DNA of 64,000 nt from Pseudomonas syringae CC1557 (GTDB taxonomy: Bacteria; Pseudomonadota; Gammaproteobacteria; Pseudomonadales; Pseudomonadaceae). The notes beneath the pieces were generated by a model. The model ran no database searches. It had not been told where the DNA came from and worked only from the letters and a program-made list of their open reading frames with translations. The stretch is from NCBI RefSeq assembly GCF_000452705.1, contig NZ_CP007014.1:496001-560000 (forward strand), written 5' to 3'. How positions within the stretch are numbered: the first letter of the stretch is position 1; every line of letters starts with the position of its first letter. The position numbers and the translations under genes were made by a program. Below are positions 35,153 through 44,043 of this stretch, in pieces.

Positions 35153-36378
35153 TGGCTCAGGCTTACATCTACATGGAATGCCCTGTCAGTGGACAGACGC
35201 TTACGCTGGGCAAACTGACAATTCTGGCCGGGGTCGGAACGTTTCAGTATTCGCCTGACGCCGTACAGGAAAATATCTGGGTGCCGGATCCGTTCAGGTA
35301 TCCATTGTCCACGCGTTCTTATTCTGTAACCAAAAATGGCGGCGTGCCCGGCTTCATTGATGACGCCATGCCCGATGGCTGGGGAGAGCGGTTGTTGCAC
35401 CGCGTCGAAAGGGGCCCATTGGATTCCATTCAACTGCTGCTCAAATCCCCCAACGGCGACAGAGCGGGCAATATCATGGCTGGCGTCGCGCGCGAGCCGC
35501 AGCCCGGACTGGGTCAGACGCCTCCTAAAGCGTTGCACGCCAAAGGTCTTGATCAGTTCATCGACGCCTGCGAAGCAATCTATGACAGCCAGCTCAGTGT
35601 TGATCAACTGGACGCCCTGAAGGTCAGGGATCAACGATCTTCAGCGGGTGGCGCTCGTCCAAAGCGTACCTATCTGGGGGACAAAAAACTGATTCTGGCC
35701 AAGCCCAGGGATACATTCGATCACTATGATCTGCCCTCTGTGGAACATGCCTGCATGACGTTCGCAGGGCTTAAAGGGCTCCAGGCAGCCAACACCTCCC
35801 TGTACCATGGCGAAAGAATCAATACGCTTCTGGTCGAGCGCTTCGACCGGACGTTTGATGAGCAGACCGGCCGCTTCAGACGGCTGCCGATGCTCAGTGG
35901 GCTGACTCTTCTGGATGCCGAGTGGAAAGCGCGTAGCCATCCTGATTGGCAATACGCAGCGCTCGCTGATGAGCTCTATCGTCGTGGTGCCCCGGATCAG
36001 GACCGGCGAGAGTTGTATCGGCGCATGGCTTACAACGTGCTGGTCGGCAACGCCGATGACCATCCCCGCAACCACGCGGTTATCTGGAAAGACGGCACCT
36101 GGCGGCTTTCGCCCATGTACGACGTATTGCCGATACTGGACGAAGGGCCTGCTCAGGCACTCGCCATGTCCGTTGGCATCGAAGGGCCACGTCTCAATCG
36201 AGGCAACCTGTTGAGCCAATACAGTCACTTTGGGCTGAGCAGGTCAGAGGCCGAAGTCGCGCTGGATGAGATAGCGGGTTGGGAAACGGAATTGCATGAC
36301 TACTACAGCCAATTCCTTGCTGGAGCAGAACTGGATGCTGCGGTCACTGCGACCAGCGGGACATGCTTGAAGCGTTAG
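35152..36378 (+). CDS. hipA: HipA-family serine/threonine kinase toxin
   Basis: The 408-residue protein has the HipA layout: an N-terminal subdomain, a nucleotide-loop-like SAGGARPKRTYLGDKKLILA near residue 165, the catalytic NVLVGNADDHPRNHAV near residue 295 and the metal-binding SPMYDVLP near 320. HipA in E. coli phosphorylates glutamyl-tRNA synthetase and causes persistence; the target here is unknown. All key residues appear intact, so an active kinase is likely. It is translationally coupled to the antitoxin gene. Confidence 0.88.
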   Translation: MAQAYIYMECPVSGQTLTLGKLTILAGVGTFQYSPDAVQENIWVPDPFRYPLSTRSYSVTKNGGVPGFIDDAMPDGWGERLLHRVERGPLDSIQLLLKSPNGDRAGNIMAGVAREPQPGLGQTPPKALHAKGLDQFIDACEAIYDSQLSVDQLDALKVRDQRSSAGGARPKRTYLGDKKLILAKPRDTFDHYDLPSVEHACMTFAGLKGLQAANTSLYHGERINTLLVERFDRTFDEQTGRFRRLPMLSGLTLLDAEWKARSHPDWQYAALADELYRRGAPDQDRRELYRRMAYNVLVGNADDHPRNHAVIWKDGTWRLSPMYDVLPILDEGPAQALAMSVGIEGPRLNRGNLLSQYSHFGLSRSEAEVALDEIAGWETELHDYYSQFLAGAELDAAVTATSGTCLKR

Positions 36379-36381
36379 TAC

Positions 36382-37017
36382 TCATCCTCGACGCTTGAGG
36401 TTCCGCACATGCTCACGTTGGGTGGCTCGGTTGGGTGGTCGTCGACTGGCTTGCAGTTCGTTCACAAGGGCATCTACCTGCGCTTCATTGAAAACCGGCT
36501 GCTGGAATGAGCGGATATAGCGAATGAAGCCTGCTCCATGCGTCACGTTCACGGGCATTGGCGTCTTGAACGTGCTGTCTCCCATAAAACTTATCACCGA
36601 GTGCAGGCAGGCCATGTCTGCGCCGAGTGTGGCTTCCAGTGCCTTGAGGTGTTTGTAGTTCTGCCGTAACGGGTTCTGGAACCTGAATGTCTGTCGGTAG
36701 ATTTTTTGCGTCCATTGCGCCTGCTGCTCGCTACCAAAAATCCAGCCACGCATGTTCTTGGTTTCCAGTACAAAGATGCCGAAGGGGGAGATGAACACAT
36801 GGTCGATCTGCGTTGTGCCGTCTGCCGTGTCCAGGGTGACATTGTGCAGGCGGCGATAGACGGCCTTATCCAGTTTCCAGTGAGCAAGCAGGCGCACCCA
36901 CAGCTCGCCGATATGACCTTTGGCCCATGATGATTTGAGTAGCGAGAGCACCAGCAAGGTGGGAAACAACCACATCATGATATTGATGGCCGGGGCGAAG
37001 ATGGCGCTGTAGTTCAT
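36382..37017 (-). CDS. NERD domain protein with N-terminal membrane anchor
   Basis: The 211-residue protein has one hydrophobic segment (IMMWLFPTLLVLSLL, about residues 13-28) and a NERD nuclease-related domain (about 35-150) with GTTQIDHVFISPFGIFVLET followed by KN, the Asp and Glu-x-Lys core of this fold. The ATG at 37017 has AAAGGAA upstream. It ends 4 bases from the hipA stop on the opposite strand and lies 63 bases downstream of the Fic gene. Its biological role is unknown; nuclease activity is inferred from the fold only. Confidence 0.82.
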   Translation of the reverse strand: MNYSAIFAPAINIMMWLFPTLLVLSLLKSSWAKGHIGELWVRLLAHWKLDKAVYRRLHNVTLDTADGTTQIDHVFISPFGIFVLETKNMRGWIFGSEQQAQWTQKIYRQTFRFQNPLRQNYKHLKALEATLGADMACLHSVISFMGDSTFKTPMPVNVTHGAGFIRYIRSFQQPVFNEAQVDALVNELQASRRPPNRATQREHVRNLKRRG

Positions 37018-37079
37018 GGGATTCCTTTCCATGGCTTTCGAGTAGGTCTGACAGGTTTTCGGCGTCGTGCCGGAATTCG

Positions 37080-38210
37080 TTACAACGCAGGCCAAATGAT
37101 TTGATAGCGCGTGCTGCGCCCGCCGCCCGGAAGGCGCGCCAGGCAGTTTTTGGCAAGCAGGTCACTGAGATGGCGGGTAGCTGTTGCTTTTGAAACCTTT
37201 GCCACGGCCTGATACTGCGCGGCACTTATTCCTTCTTCAAAACCGCGCTCGCCACCGTCAAGCAGGCGATTGAGCGCTTTGACCTGTTCGGCTGACAGGT
37301 CGTCGCCGCTGTGCAGCTGCCAGAAACGTGTCTTGGCCAGTACTCGTTCGATACGAGCCAGGGCATGCTCAATGCTGCGCAGCACTGTGCGCAGGAACCA
37401 CTCCAGCCACTCGGTGACATCGGGCGTGCTTTTTTGGCTGGCTTCCAGGACCCGATAGTATCCGGCCCGATCTTCAAGGATGCTGGCTGACATCGCATAC
37501 AGCTGAATGGCCTGCTGATCGCCTTGAGCCAATGCGAGGTCAGTCAGTGCTCGAGTCAGGCGACCATTACCGTCGTCGAACGGATGCAGCGTCACGAACC
37601 AGAAATGTGCAATGCCAGCGCGTATGAACGGGTCAAGGCGCTCATCATTCTGGCTGTTGGCGAACCAATCGAGAAAGTCATTCAACTGTCGCACAAGTAC
37701 AGCGCGCGGTGGCGCTTCGAAATGCACCGTGGGTCGATCAAGTCTGCCCGAGACCACCTGCATAGGCTCCTCGCCACGCAATTGCCCCACCTGAATGCGG
37801 GCGGATACGAAACCTTCCTCCACCGGGAACAGCCAGCGATGCCAGTCATACAAGCGCTGCAGGTCGAGCGGCTGAGCATGCCTGCGCGTGGCATCCAGCA
37901 TCAGTTCGGCCAGTCCTTCACTGCGAGGGCCGGTTTTGCCGTTATCTACAAGGCCCAGACGACGGGCCAACGAAGACCTGACAGAACCTATATTCAATTG
38001 CTCGCCTTCAATCGCGGACGACGTGACAATGTTTTGCAACAGGGTGTCCAGCGCTTCCCGCGCCTCGGCGTCTCCGCCCACTGTGCTGCTCATGCCCAGC
38101 AGACGTCCTTGCGCCTTGGTACATTCTCGCAACAGCGCTGCGAGACGTTCGCCATCCCAGCTGAAATGGGGCCAGTCTGGTTGTTGCCAGATCCAGAGAT
38201 GTTCGGGCAT
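37080..38210 (-). CDS. Fic family protein (DUF4172 N-terminus, C-terminal wHTH)
   Basis: The 376-residue protein has a DUF4172-like start (WIWQQPDWPHFSWD), the Fic motif HPFDDGNGRLTR (His near residue 209) and a C-terminal winged helix (AAQYQAVAKVSKATATRHLS). An inhibitory-helix motif SSAIEGE (Ser64, Glu68) precedes the Fic fold, marking a class II self-inhibited AMP-transferase. The frame is open to 38366, but a symmetric operator array directly upstream of the ATG at 38210 favours that start. The target protein is unknown. Confidence 0.88.
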   Translation of the reverse strand: MPEHLWIWQQPDWPHFSWDGERLAALLRECTKAQGRLLGMSSTVGGDAEAREALDTLLQNIVTSSAIEGEQLNIGSVRSSLARRLGLVDNGKTGPRSEGLAELMLDATRRHAQPLDLQRLYDWHRWLFPVEEGFVSARIQVGQLRGEEPMQVVSGRLDRPTVHFEAPPRAVLVRQLNDFLDWFANSQNDERLDPFIRAGIAHFWFVTLHPFDDGNGRLTRALTDLALAQGDQQAIQLYAMSASILEDRAGYYRVLEASQKSTPDVTEWLEWFLRTVLRSIEHALARIERVLAKTRFWQLHSGDDLSAEQVKALNRLLDGGERGFEEGISAAQYQAVAKVSKATATRHLSDLLAKNCLARLPGGGRSTRYQIIWPAL

Positions 38211-38227
38211 TGGAGGTACCTGTGCGG

Positions 38228-38290
38228 TGAGCCGAATAAGAGGGCTAATCGGCTCATTAGATGAGCCGATTGTGCGAGCTATTCGGCTCA
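38228..38290. promoter_or_regulatory. Four-site operator array upstream of the Fic gene
   Basis: Four copies of the word TGAGCCGA(A/T)T(A) in alternating orientation occur in 63 bases: TGAGCCGAATA (38228), AATCGGCTCAT (38247), ATGAGCCGATT (38261) and TATTCGGCTCA (38280). The inner pair is an 11-base palindrome with a 3-base centre; the outer pair is a perfect inverted repeat with a 41-base spacer. The array lies in the divergent region between the Fic and GNAT genes. Confidence 0.75.
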
Positions 38291-38393
38291 TCGTCCAGCT
38301 GTGGCTGTGCGCTTCACGTCGCAGGCTGTTCAAAGGCATCGACTTCGGGCTTCGTACATTATTCACGCTAGCCGCAATGATCAGGAGAAAACG

Positions 38394-38900
38394 GTGATCG
38401 CATATGACCTGCGCCTGTCGAAAGACAGCGATCTACAAGAGTTGATGCGTATCTCGGCGCAGGCCCGGGATCGCTACAAGACAATTCCCTCACTGGCTCA
38501 CGTTGCCGACCTTCCTCCGTTGAGCGCAGACCGATTCCAGGCCTGTCGGGTGGTTGTCGCTGTCGACCGGAACAGTCATGAAATCATCGGCTTCGCAGCT
38601 ACGCGACTTCTCGATGGTTTGTTGTACCTGGATACCGTCTGCGTTGATCCCCGCGCTTCGGGCAATGGCATCGGGAAGGCTCTGCTGTCATACGTTGTAG
38701 CGTATGCGCGTGACATTCCAGTTCAGGCAGTGAGCCTGACGACTTTTCGTGAACCGCTGTGGAACGGGCCGTGGTTCAGGAAGCAGGGCTTCGGTCCCAT
38801 GTCGGACGCTCGAATTGGCGAAGGGCTGAGGAGGGTCATGGACCGTCAATCGCTGACATTCATCCCTGCAACGCGTGAGACATTGTGGCGCCTGCTTTGA
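38394..38900 (+). CDS. GNAT family N-acetyltransferase
   Basis: The 168-residue protein has the GNAT acetyl-CoA motif A: LYLDTVCVDPRASGNGIGKA (R-x-x-G-x-G/A form). The start is taken as GTG at 38394 because AGGAG lies 7 bases upstream; the frame is open to 38301. The residues GPWFRKQGFGPM near the end are common in small-molecule acetyltransferases. Substrate unknown. It is divergent from the Fic gene across the operator array. The following 38901-39234 contains no recognisable feature. Confidence 0.85.
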   Translation: MIAYDLRLSKDSDLQELMRISAQARDRYKTIPSLAHVADLPPLSADRFQACRVVVAVDRNSHEIIGFAATRLLDGLLYLDTVCVDPRASGNGIGKALLSYVVAYARDIPVQAVSLTTFREPLWNGPWFRKQGFGPMSDARIGEGLRRVMDRQSLTFIPATRETLWRLL

Positions 38901-39234
38901 CGCGCGCGTAATCGCCTCAGCCCTCTCTCGAATTCGACCGCCGTTGCTCTGCACCCTCGCCTGCCGGGACGGTGAGCGTATGCCTTGCTGGCAATCCGCT
39001 ATCTTCGATTCGTTGTTCAACCTGTGTACAGCCAGCCTTTGCCATATTCGATTTGCCAGCCTGTTCTTTTGCCTCGGTGAGAGCTGCAGCGCTCCAGCCA
39101 AAATGTATCAAAACAGACACATTACGGACACGTAACCACTATAAAAAAGCATGCGACTCGCTGATGGACCGGCTCTGAACGCATAACCGGAAACTCTCAG
39201 GCCTCTCCTTTCAGACGAGCTAATACCTGCTGCC

Positions 39235-42200
39235 ATGAATAACCTGAACCTGTCCCAGCCTCGCCAGAACGAATCACTGCCGGATGTTATTTACGGTCCG
39301 ATTCAACCCGAACTGCTACGCGAAGAAGTGCTGGCCGATCTGCTGGAGGCCAGCGCACGACGTGATCCTCAACAGGTGGCATTGATCTTCGGCGAGCACC
39401 AGGTCAGTTATGGGGAGTTGGACCGACAGGCCGACAAGGTGGCGTCTGTGCTGATCAACGCGGGCGTGCGGCCCGGGCAGATAGTCGGCCTGTGGCTGCC
39501 GCGTGGCATCGACCTGCTGGTCATGCAGGCTGCTATCGCCAAGACCGGCGCGGCCTGGCTGCCGGTGGATCAGGACACACCGGTAGAGCGTCTGCAAATC
39601 TGCCTGGAGGATGCCAGCGCGGTAGGCGTGGTGTGCTGTGACGCGCTAAGGCCGATGCTGGCAGATACCGGCCTGACGGTGTGGACGGCCGAGGTGCTGC
39701 AAAGCCAGACCGAGGCAGTTGCGGTTCGCCGCAGCAGCGTGTCGCCGGATCATCCCGCTTACGTGATCTACACCTCGGGTTCGACCGGCAAGCCCAAGGG
39801 CATTGTGATTTCCCAGCGCAGCATCTGTCACTTTCTGCGCAGTGAAAACGCCGTACTGGGGATACGAGCCAGTGACCGGGTTTACCAGGGGTTCTCGGTA
39901 TCGTTCGACATGTCGTTCGAAGAAATCTGGATTGCCTATCTGGTCGGCGCAACGTTGTGGATCGGTCCGAAAGAAACCAGCGGCGACCCGGAAACTCTGC
40001 CACGCCTGCTGAATGAGCAGCGCATCAGCGTGTTGCACGCCGTGCCAACCTTGCTGGCGCTGTTCAGCGAAGACGTGCCAAGCCTGCGCCTGATCAATCT
40101 GGGCGGTGAAATGTGCCCCGATTCTCTGGTCGAACGCTGGGCCACGCCAAACAGGCAGATGTTCAACACCTACGGGCCTACCGAAGCCACCGTATCGGCA
40201 AGCCTGGCGCGTCTGTCGCGTGGTCGCCCGGTGTCGATTGGTACACCGTTACCCAATTACGGGCTGTTGGTCATCGCCAATGACCCTGCGGTCGGAAGCA
40301 CCCTGGCGCCCAGCCTGCTGCCGCGTGGCGAAGTCGGCGAGCTGTGCATCATCGGCCCCGGCCTGGCTGAGGGGTATCTTGGCCGGCCGGACCTGACCCA
40401 GGAAAAATTCCTGCCGAATCCATGGTCCACCGGTTATCACGATGCGCGCCTGTATCGAACCGGCGACCTTGCCCGGATCGACGATGAAGGCCAGGTGCAG
40501 TGCCTCGGGCGTGCCGACGATCAGGTAAAAATTCGTGGTTTTCGCGTCGAGCTGGGCGAGATTGAATCGCTGTTGGCGCAACAGCCTGGCGTGGGCACTG
40601 TTGCCGTCCTGTTGCGCAACGAGGGGGGCGTTGATCAACTGATTGCTTACCTTGTGAGCGACACATCAACGCCTTCCGCATTCACGAGCCAGTTGCGCAA
40701 AACCCTTCAGGCACAGTTGCCGCCGTACATGGTGCCGGGACACTTCGAACTGCTCGAGAGCATGCCGCGCCTCACGTCCGGCAAAATCGACCGTAAAACG
40801 CTCAAGGCTCGTCCGTTGACGGTTGATGCCAAGGCCGCCAGCGCAGAGTCCGATGTGGCGCAAACCGAAGGTGAGATCGCACTGTTTGCCGCGCTGAGCA
40901 CTCTGTTCCCCGGCATGCCGATTCGCCGCGATGCGGACTTTTTCACCGATCTGGGTGGGCATTCCTTTTTTGCTGCGCGTCTGGCCTCGGCGCTGCGTGC
41001 CAACCCGCGCTTCGCTCAAGTCACGGTGCGCGACATTTACCAGCATCGGCGTATCGGTGCGATTGCCGAAGTGCTGGATCAGGCGCCGCAAGAGATGGAC
41101 GCTCCAGTGGACTGGACGCCTCCTTCAGCCTGGCGTCGCTGGCGCTGCGGCGTTGCCCAGGCGCTGGCATTGCCGGTCATGATCAGCCTGCGCATGACCC
41201 AATGGCTCGCACCGTTCTTTACCTATCACTTGCTCACCGGCTCGCCCGGCGACTCTGTCGTGTTGGCGACGCTGGCGTCGATCCTGGTATTCCTGATTAC
41301 AACTGTTCTGCAGTTTTTCATTGCACTGGCGGCCAAGTGGCTGATCGTCGGCCGCCTGAAGCCTGGGATCTATCCGCTGTGGGGCGTTACCTACTTTCGC
41401 TGGTGGGCCGCTGACCGCATGGTCGAGTCGGCGCCGACTTACCTGCTGAGCGGTTCTTCACTCTATCCCCTGTGGCTGCGCGCACTGGGCGCTAAGATCG
41501 GGCAGGACGTAATTATCGGCGGGGCTGCAGTACGGGCTCATGACCTGCTGGAAATCGGCGACGGGGTCAGCGTAGGCAACGGCGTCAGTTTCGAAAACGC
41601 TCGCGTCGAACGCGGCCAGTTGCATTTGGGGCGTATCGCCTTGCAGGACAATGCCTGTGTCGGCTCTTACGTGATCATGGAAGGCAATACTGCCGTAGGC
41701 CCGTGGGGACATCTGGAAGCCCAGTCGGCCATGGCCGACGGTCGGGAGGTTCCGGCTGGGCGCATCTGGCAGGGCTCGCCAGCGCGAGATGCCGGCGCGT
41801 TCGATACGCTCAGTCAACCTGCACGGCCCGTGACCAGCCCTGCGCGTTTGCGAGCAGAAAAGCTGTTCTTCGTCTTCGGCGTTCTGCTGGTCGCGACGCT
41901 GTTCTTCATCCCGGTCTTCCCGACCTTTTTCCTGATCGACTGGTTCGACACGCAGCATGTCTTGCCATGGTTCGAGGGCAGCGGGCCACTGGGACAACTG
42001 GCGCGCTATTTCCTGCTCGCGTTTCCGGCCAGTGCGGTGCTGATTGTTGCGACTGTCCTCGCGTCTGCGGCATTGCGCTGGATCGTCTTCCCACGGCTCA
42101 AACCGGGACGTTATGAGGTACACAGCAATACCTACTGCGCCAAGTGGCTGATCAGCCAGATCCAGGAAGCGAGCCTCAACGTGCTGTCCGGCATCTACGC

Positions 42201-43275
42201 CACGGTGTATTCGCCCTTCTGGTATCGGCTGCTGGGCGCAAAAGTAGGGCGCGACGCCGAGATTTCCAGCGCACAGGGCGTCATCCCGGACATGCTGACC
42301 CTGGGCGATGAAACCTTTATCGCCGACGCCGTCATGCTGGGCGACGAGCGTATAGATGGCGGCTGGATGACCATGCAGCCGACCGTTATCGCCCATCGCA
42401 GTTTTGTCGGTAATGGCAGTTACATCCCGGACGGCACCGTGCTGCCGGAAAACGTCCTGATCGGCGTTCATTCCTGCACACCCCACAACGACAAACTGGC
42501 CGATGGCGATACCTGGCTGGGCTCACCACCGATCCACCTGCCTGCCCGCGAGCAGGCGAGTGGCGCTCCCGAATCGCTGACGTTCAAGCCTTCCCGGCTG
42601 CGCCGCCTGGCTCGAGGCCTTGTCGAAGGCGTGCGCATCGTCACCCCGCACGCGGTGGTAATCGCCGTTGGCTACACGGTGATGCTTGACCTGATGCCTC
42701 TCGCCGACGACGAGCGCTGGGGTGCCGTGATGGCCTACCTCGCCGTCATCGGCATGGCGTACAGCGTGGGTAACTTTCTGCTGATCGCGGCCCTGAAATG
42801 GCTGGTGATGGGACGCTATCGCAAACGCGCTGACCCGATGTGGACGCCCTTCGTATGGTTTTCGGAGGGCATCACCAGCCTCTATGAAGGCATGGCCGCG
42901 CCGAACTTCATGCGCTACCTGCGCGGCACGCCGTGGTTGCCACTCGCGTTCAATGTGCTCGGTTGCAGGATTGGTCGCGGGGTTTACATGGACACGACCG
43001 ACATCACTGAATTCGACTGCGTCAGCATCGGCGCAGACAGCGAACTGAATGCCGGCGCCTGCCCGCAGACCCATCTGTTCGAAGACCGAGTCATGAAAAT
43101 CGACCACGTCAGCATCGGCGAACGCGTGTACATGGGGCCACGCAGCGCCGTGCTCTATAGCGCCGTCGTCGGCAACGATGCGCACCTTGGCGCACTGACC
43201 CTGGTGATGAAGGGCGAGCACATCCCTGCCGGCAGCCGCTGGGCCGGCTGCCCCGCGTCACCTGACAGGGCATGA
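39235..43275 (+). CDS. Membrane NRPS-like synthetase (A-T plus three TM/beta-helix modules), poly-amino-acid synthetase type
   Basis: The 1346-residue protein begins with an adenylation domain (about 30-535; VIYTSGSTGKPKG, NTYGPTEATVS, YRTGDLARI, LTSGKIDRK) and a carrier domain with the pantetheine serine in DLGGHSFFAARL (near 576). There is no ordinary condensation or thioesterase domain. The rest holds three repeated units of transmembrane helices followed by a hexapeptide left-handed beta-helix (about 745-860, 995-1105, 1240-1345). This is the plan of epsilon-poly-L-lysine synthetase and related enzymes (TIGR02353-type terminal domain). Pocket residues read by hand as D-M-E-H-I-L-T-V-S-K suggest a basic or polar amino acid. 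Product unknown. Confidence 0.88.
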   Translation: MNNLNLSQPRQNESLPDVIYGPIQPELLREEVLADLLEASARRDPQQVALIFGEHQVSYGELDRQADKVASVLINAGVRPGQIVGLWLPRGIDLLVMQAAIAKTGAAWLPVDQDTPVERLQICLEDASAVGVVCCDALRPMLADTGLTVWTAEVLQSQTEAVAVRRSSVSPDHPAYVIYTSGSTGKPKGIVISQRSICHFLRSENAVLGIRASDRVYQGFSVSFDMSFEEIWIAYLVGATLWIGPKETSGDPETLPRLLNEQRISVLHAVPTLLALFSEDVPSLRLINLGGEMCPDSLVERWATPNRQMFNTYGPTEATVSASLARLSRGRPVSIGTPLPNYGLLVIANDPAVGSTLAPSLLPRGEVGELCIIGPGLAEGYLGRPDLTQEKFLPNPWSTGYHDARLYRTGDLARIDDEGQVQCLGRADDQVKIRGFRVELGEIESLLAQQPGVGTVAVLLRNEGGVDQLIAYLVSDTSTPSAFTSQLRKTLQAQLPPYMVPGHFELLESMPRLTSGKIDRKTLKARPLTVDAKAASAESDVAQTEGEIALFAALSTLFPGMPIRRDADFFTDLGGHSFFAARLASALRANPRFAQVTVRDIYQHRRIGAIAEVLDQAPQEMDAPVDWTPPSAWRRWRCGVAQALALPVMISLRMTQWLAPFFTYHLLTGSPGDSVVLATLASILVFLITTVLQFFIALAAKWLIVGRLKPGIYPLWGVTYFRWWAADRMVESAPTYLLSGSSLYPLWLRALGAKIGQDVIIGGAAVRAHDLLEIGDGVSVGNGVSFENARVERGQLHLGRIALQDNACVGSYVIMEGNTAVGPWGHLEAQSAMADGREVPAGRIWQGSPARDAGAFDTLSQPARPVTSPARLRAEKLFFVFGVLLVATLFFIPVFPTFFLIDWFDTQHVLPWFEGSGPLGQLARYFLLAFPASAVLIVATVLASAALRWIVFPRLKPGRYEVHSNTYCAKWLISQIQEASLNVLSGIYATVYSPFWYRLLGAKVGRDAEISSAQGVIPDMLTLGDETFIADAVMLGDERIDGGWMTMQPTVIAHRSFVGNGSYIPDGTVLPENVLIGVHSCTPHNDKLADGDTWLGSPPIHLPAREQASGAPESLTFKPSRLRRLARGLVEGVRIVTPHAVVIAVGYTVMLDLMPLADDERWGAVMAYLAVIGMAYSVGNFLLIAALKWLVMGRYRKRADPMWTPFVWFSEGITSLYEGMAAPNFMRYLRGTPWLPLAFNVLGCRIGRGVYMDTTDITEFDCVSIGADSELNAGACPQTHLFEDRVMKIDHVSIGERVYMGPRSAVLYSAVVGNDAHLGALTLVMKGEHIPAGSRWAGCPASPDRA

Positions 43276-43862
43276 AGCGCGGGGCGAACTGGGCATTCGA
43301 TGAAGATGGCCGGCTTGCCCCGCCAAAGCCTTTCCCTCGTCAGGGTGTATTGCTGGTCAGCTGCGTCATCAGGCCGGGCTGCGCAAGAGAGGAAGCCAGA
43401 AAGCTCATTCGGACTTGCGTGCGTACCGCCGTAGAGCAGTGGCTCGAATTGCCATCGGGCGCGATCACGTTCATCAGCGTCCCAGGTGTCGCACCGCGAC
43501 TGCTTATAGATGGGCTGCCGGAGCCTGGGTTTTCCATCAGCCACGAGGCTGGATTCTCTTTGGCTGCCGTCAATCTTCAAGGCGCAGTGGGCGTGGACTT
43601 GATGCAGGTTCAGGCTGTGCCGGACTGGCATGCTGTCGCGCTGGATTATCTGGGGGCTGATGTTGCAAGTTTGCTGTCATGCATGCCCGAGTTGATTCGC
43701 CCGACTGCGTTCGCCAAGGCATGGTGCAGGCGCGAAGCGTTTTTGAAGTTGCATGGATCGGCGCTTGAGGAATGGACGACAGTGGGAGGGTTGCAGGGTG
43801 TGGGGGTTGAGGTTGAATTGAGGGAGGGGGTGGTAGGTGTGGTGGCGTTGAGTCAGTTTTGA
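43272..43862 (+). CDS. Sfp-like 4'-phosphopantetheinyl transferase
   Basis: The 196-residue protein has FSISHEAGFSLAAV, the metal-binding GVDLM (near residue 110) and WCRREAFLKLHG (near 152), a variant of the WxxKEAxxK motif with Arg for the usual Lys. It starts by an ATGA overlap with the synthetase gene, so it most likely installs the pantetheine arm on that enzyme's carrier serine. The C-terminal residues (GVGVEVELREGVVGVVAL) are low in complexity. The 43863-44043 gap holds only a short GCAGAG/CTCTGC hairpin. Confidence 0.82.
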   Translation: MKRGANWAFDEDGRLAPPKPFPRQGVLLVSCVIRPGCAREEARKLIRTCVRTAVEQWLELPSGAITFISVPGVAPRLLIDGLPEPGFSISHEAGFSLAAVNLQGAVGVDLMQVQAVPDWHAVALDYLGADVASLLSCMPELIRPTAFAKAWCRREAFLKLHGSALEEWTTVGGLQGVGVEVELREGVVGVVALSQF

Positions 43863-44043
43863 TGGAACACATGAATCAGGCTGAGCGGCGTACGGCACCT
43901 TGATTGATTTCGTCGCTCAGGCGGTGCTCTCGGCTAGTAGGGTTTGCGGCCTGTTGAGTCGCATCGACGTTGACCCCGCAGAGCTTTTCACTCTGCGATC
44001 ATCACCCATTATCACTGCAACGTTTGCATGGCGTTGGACCGAA

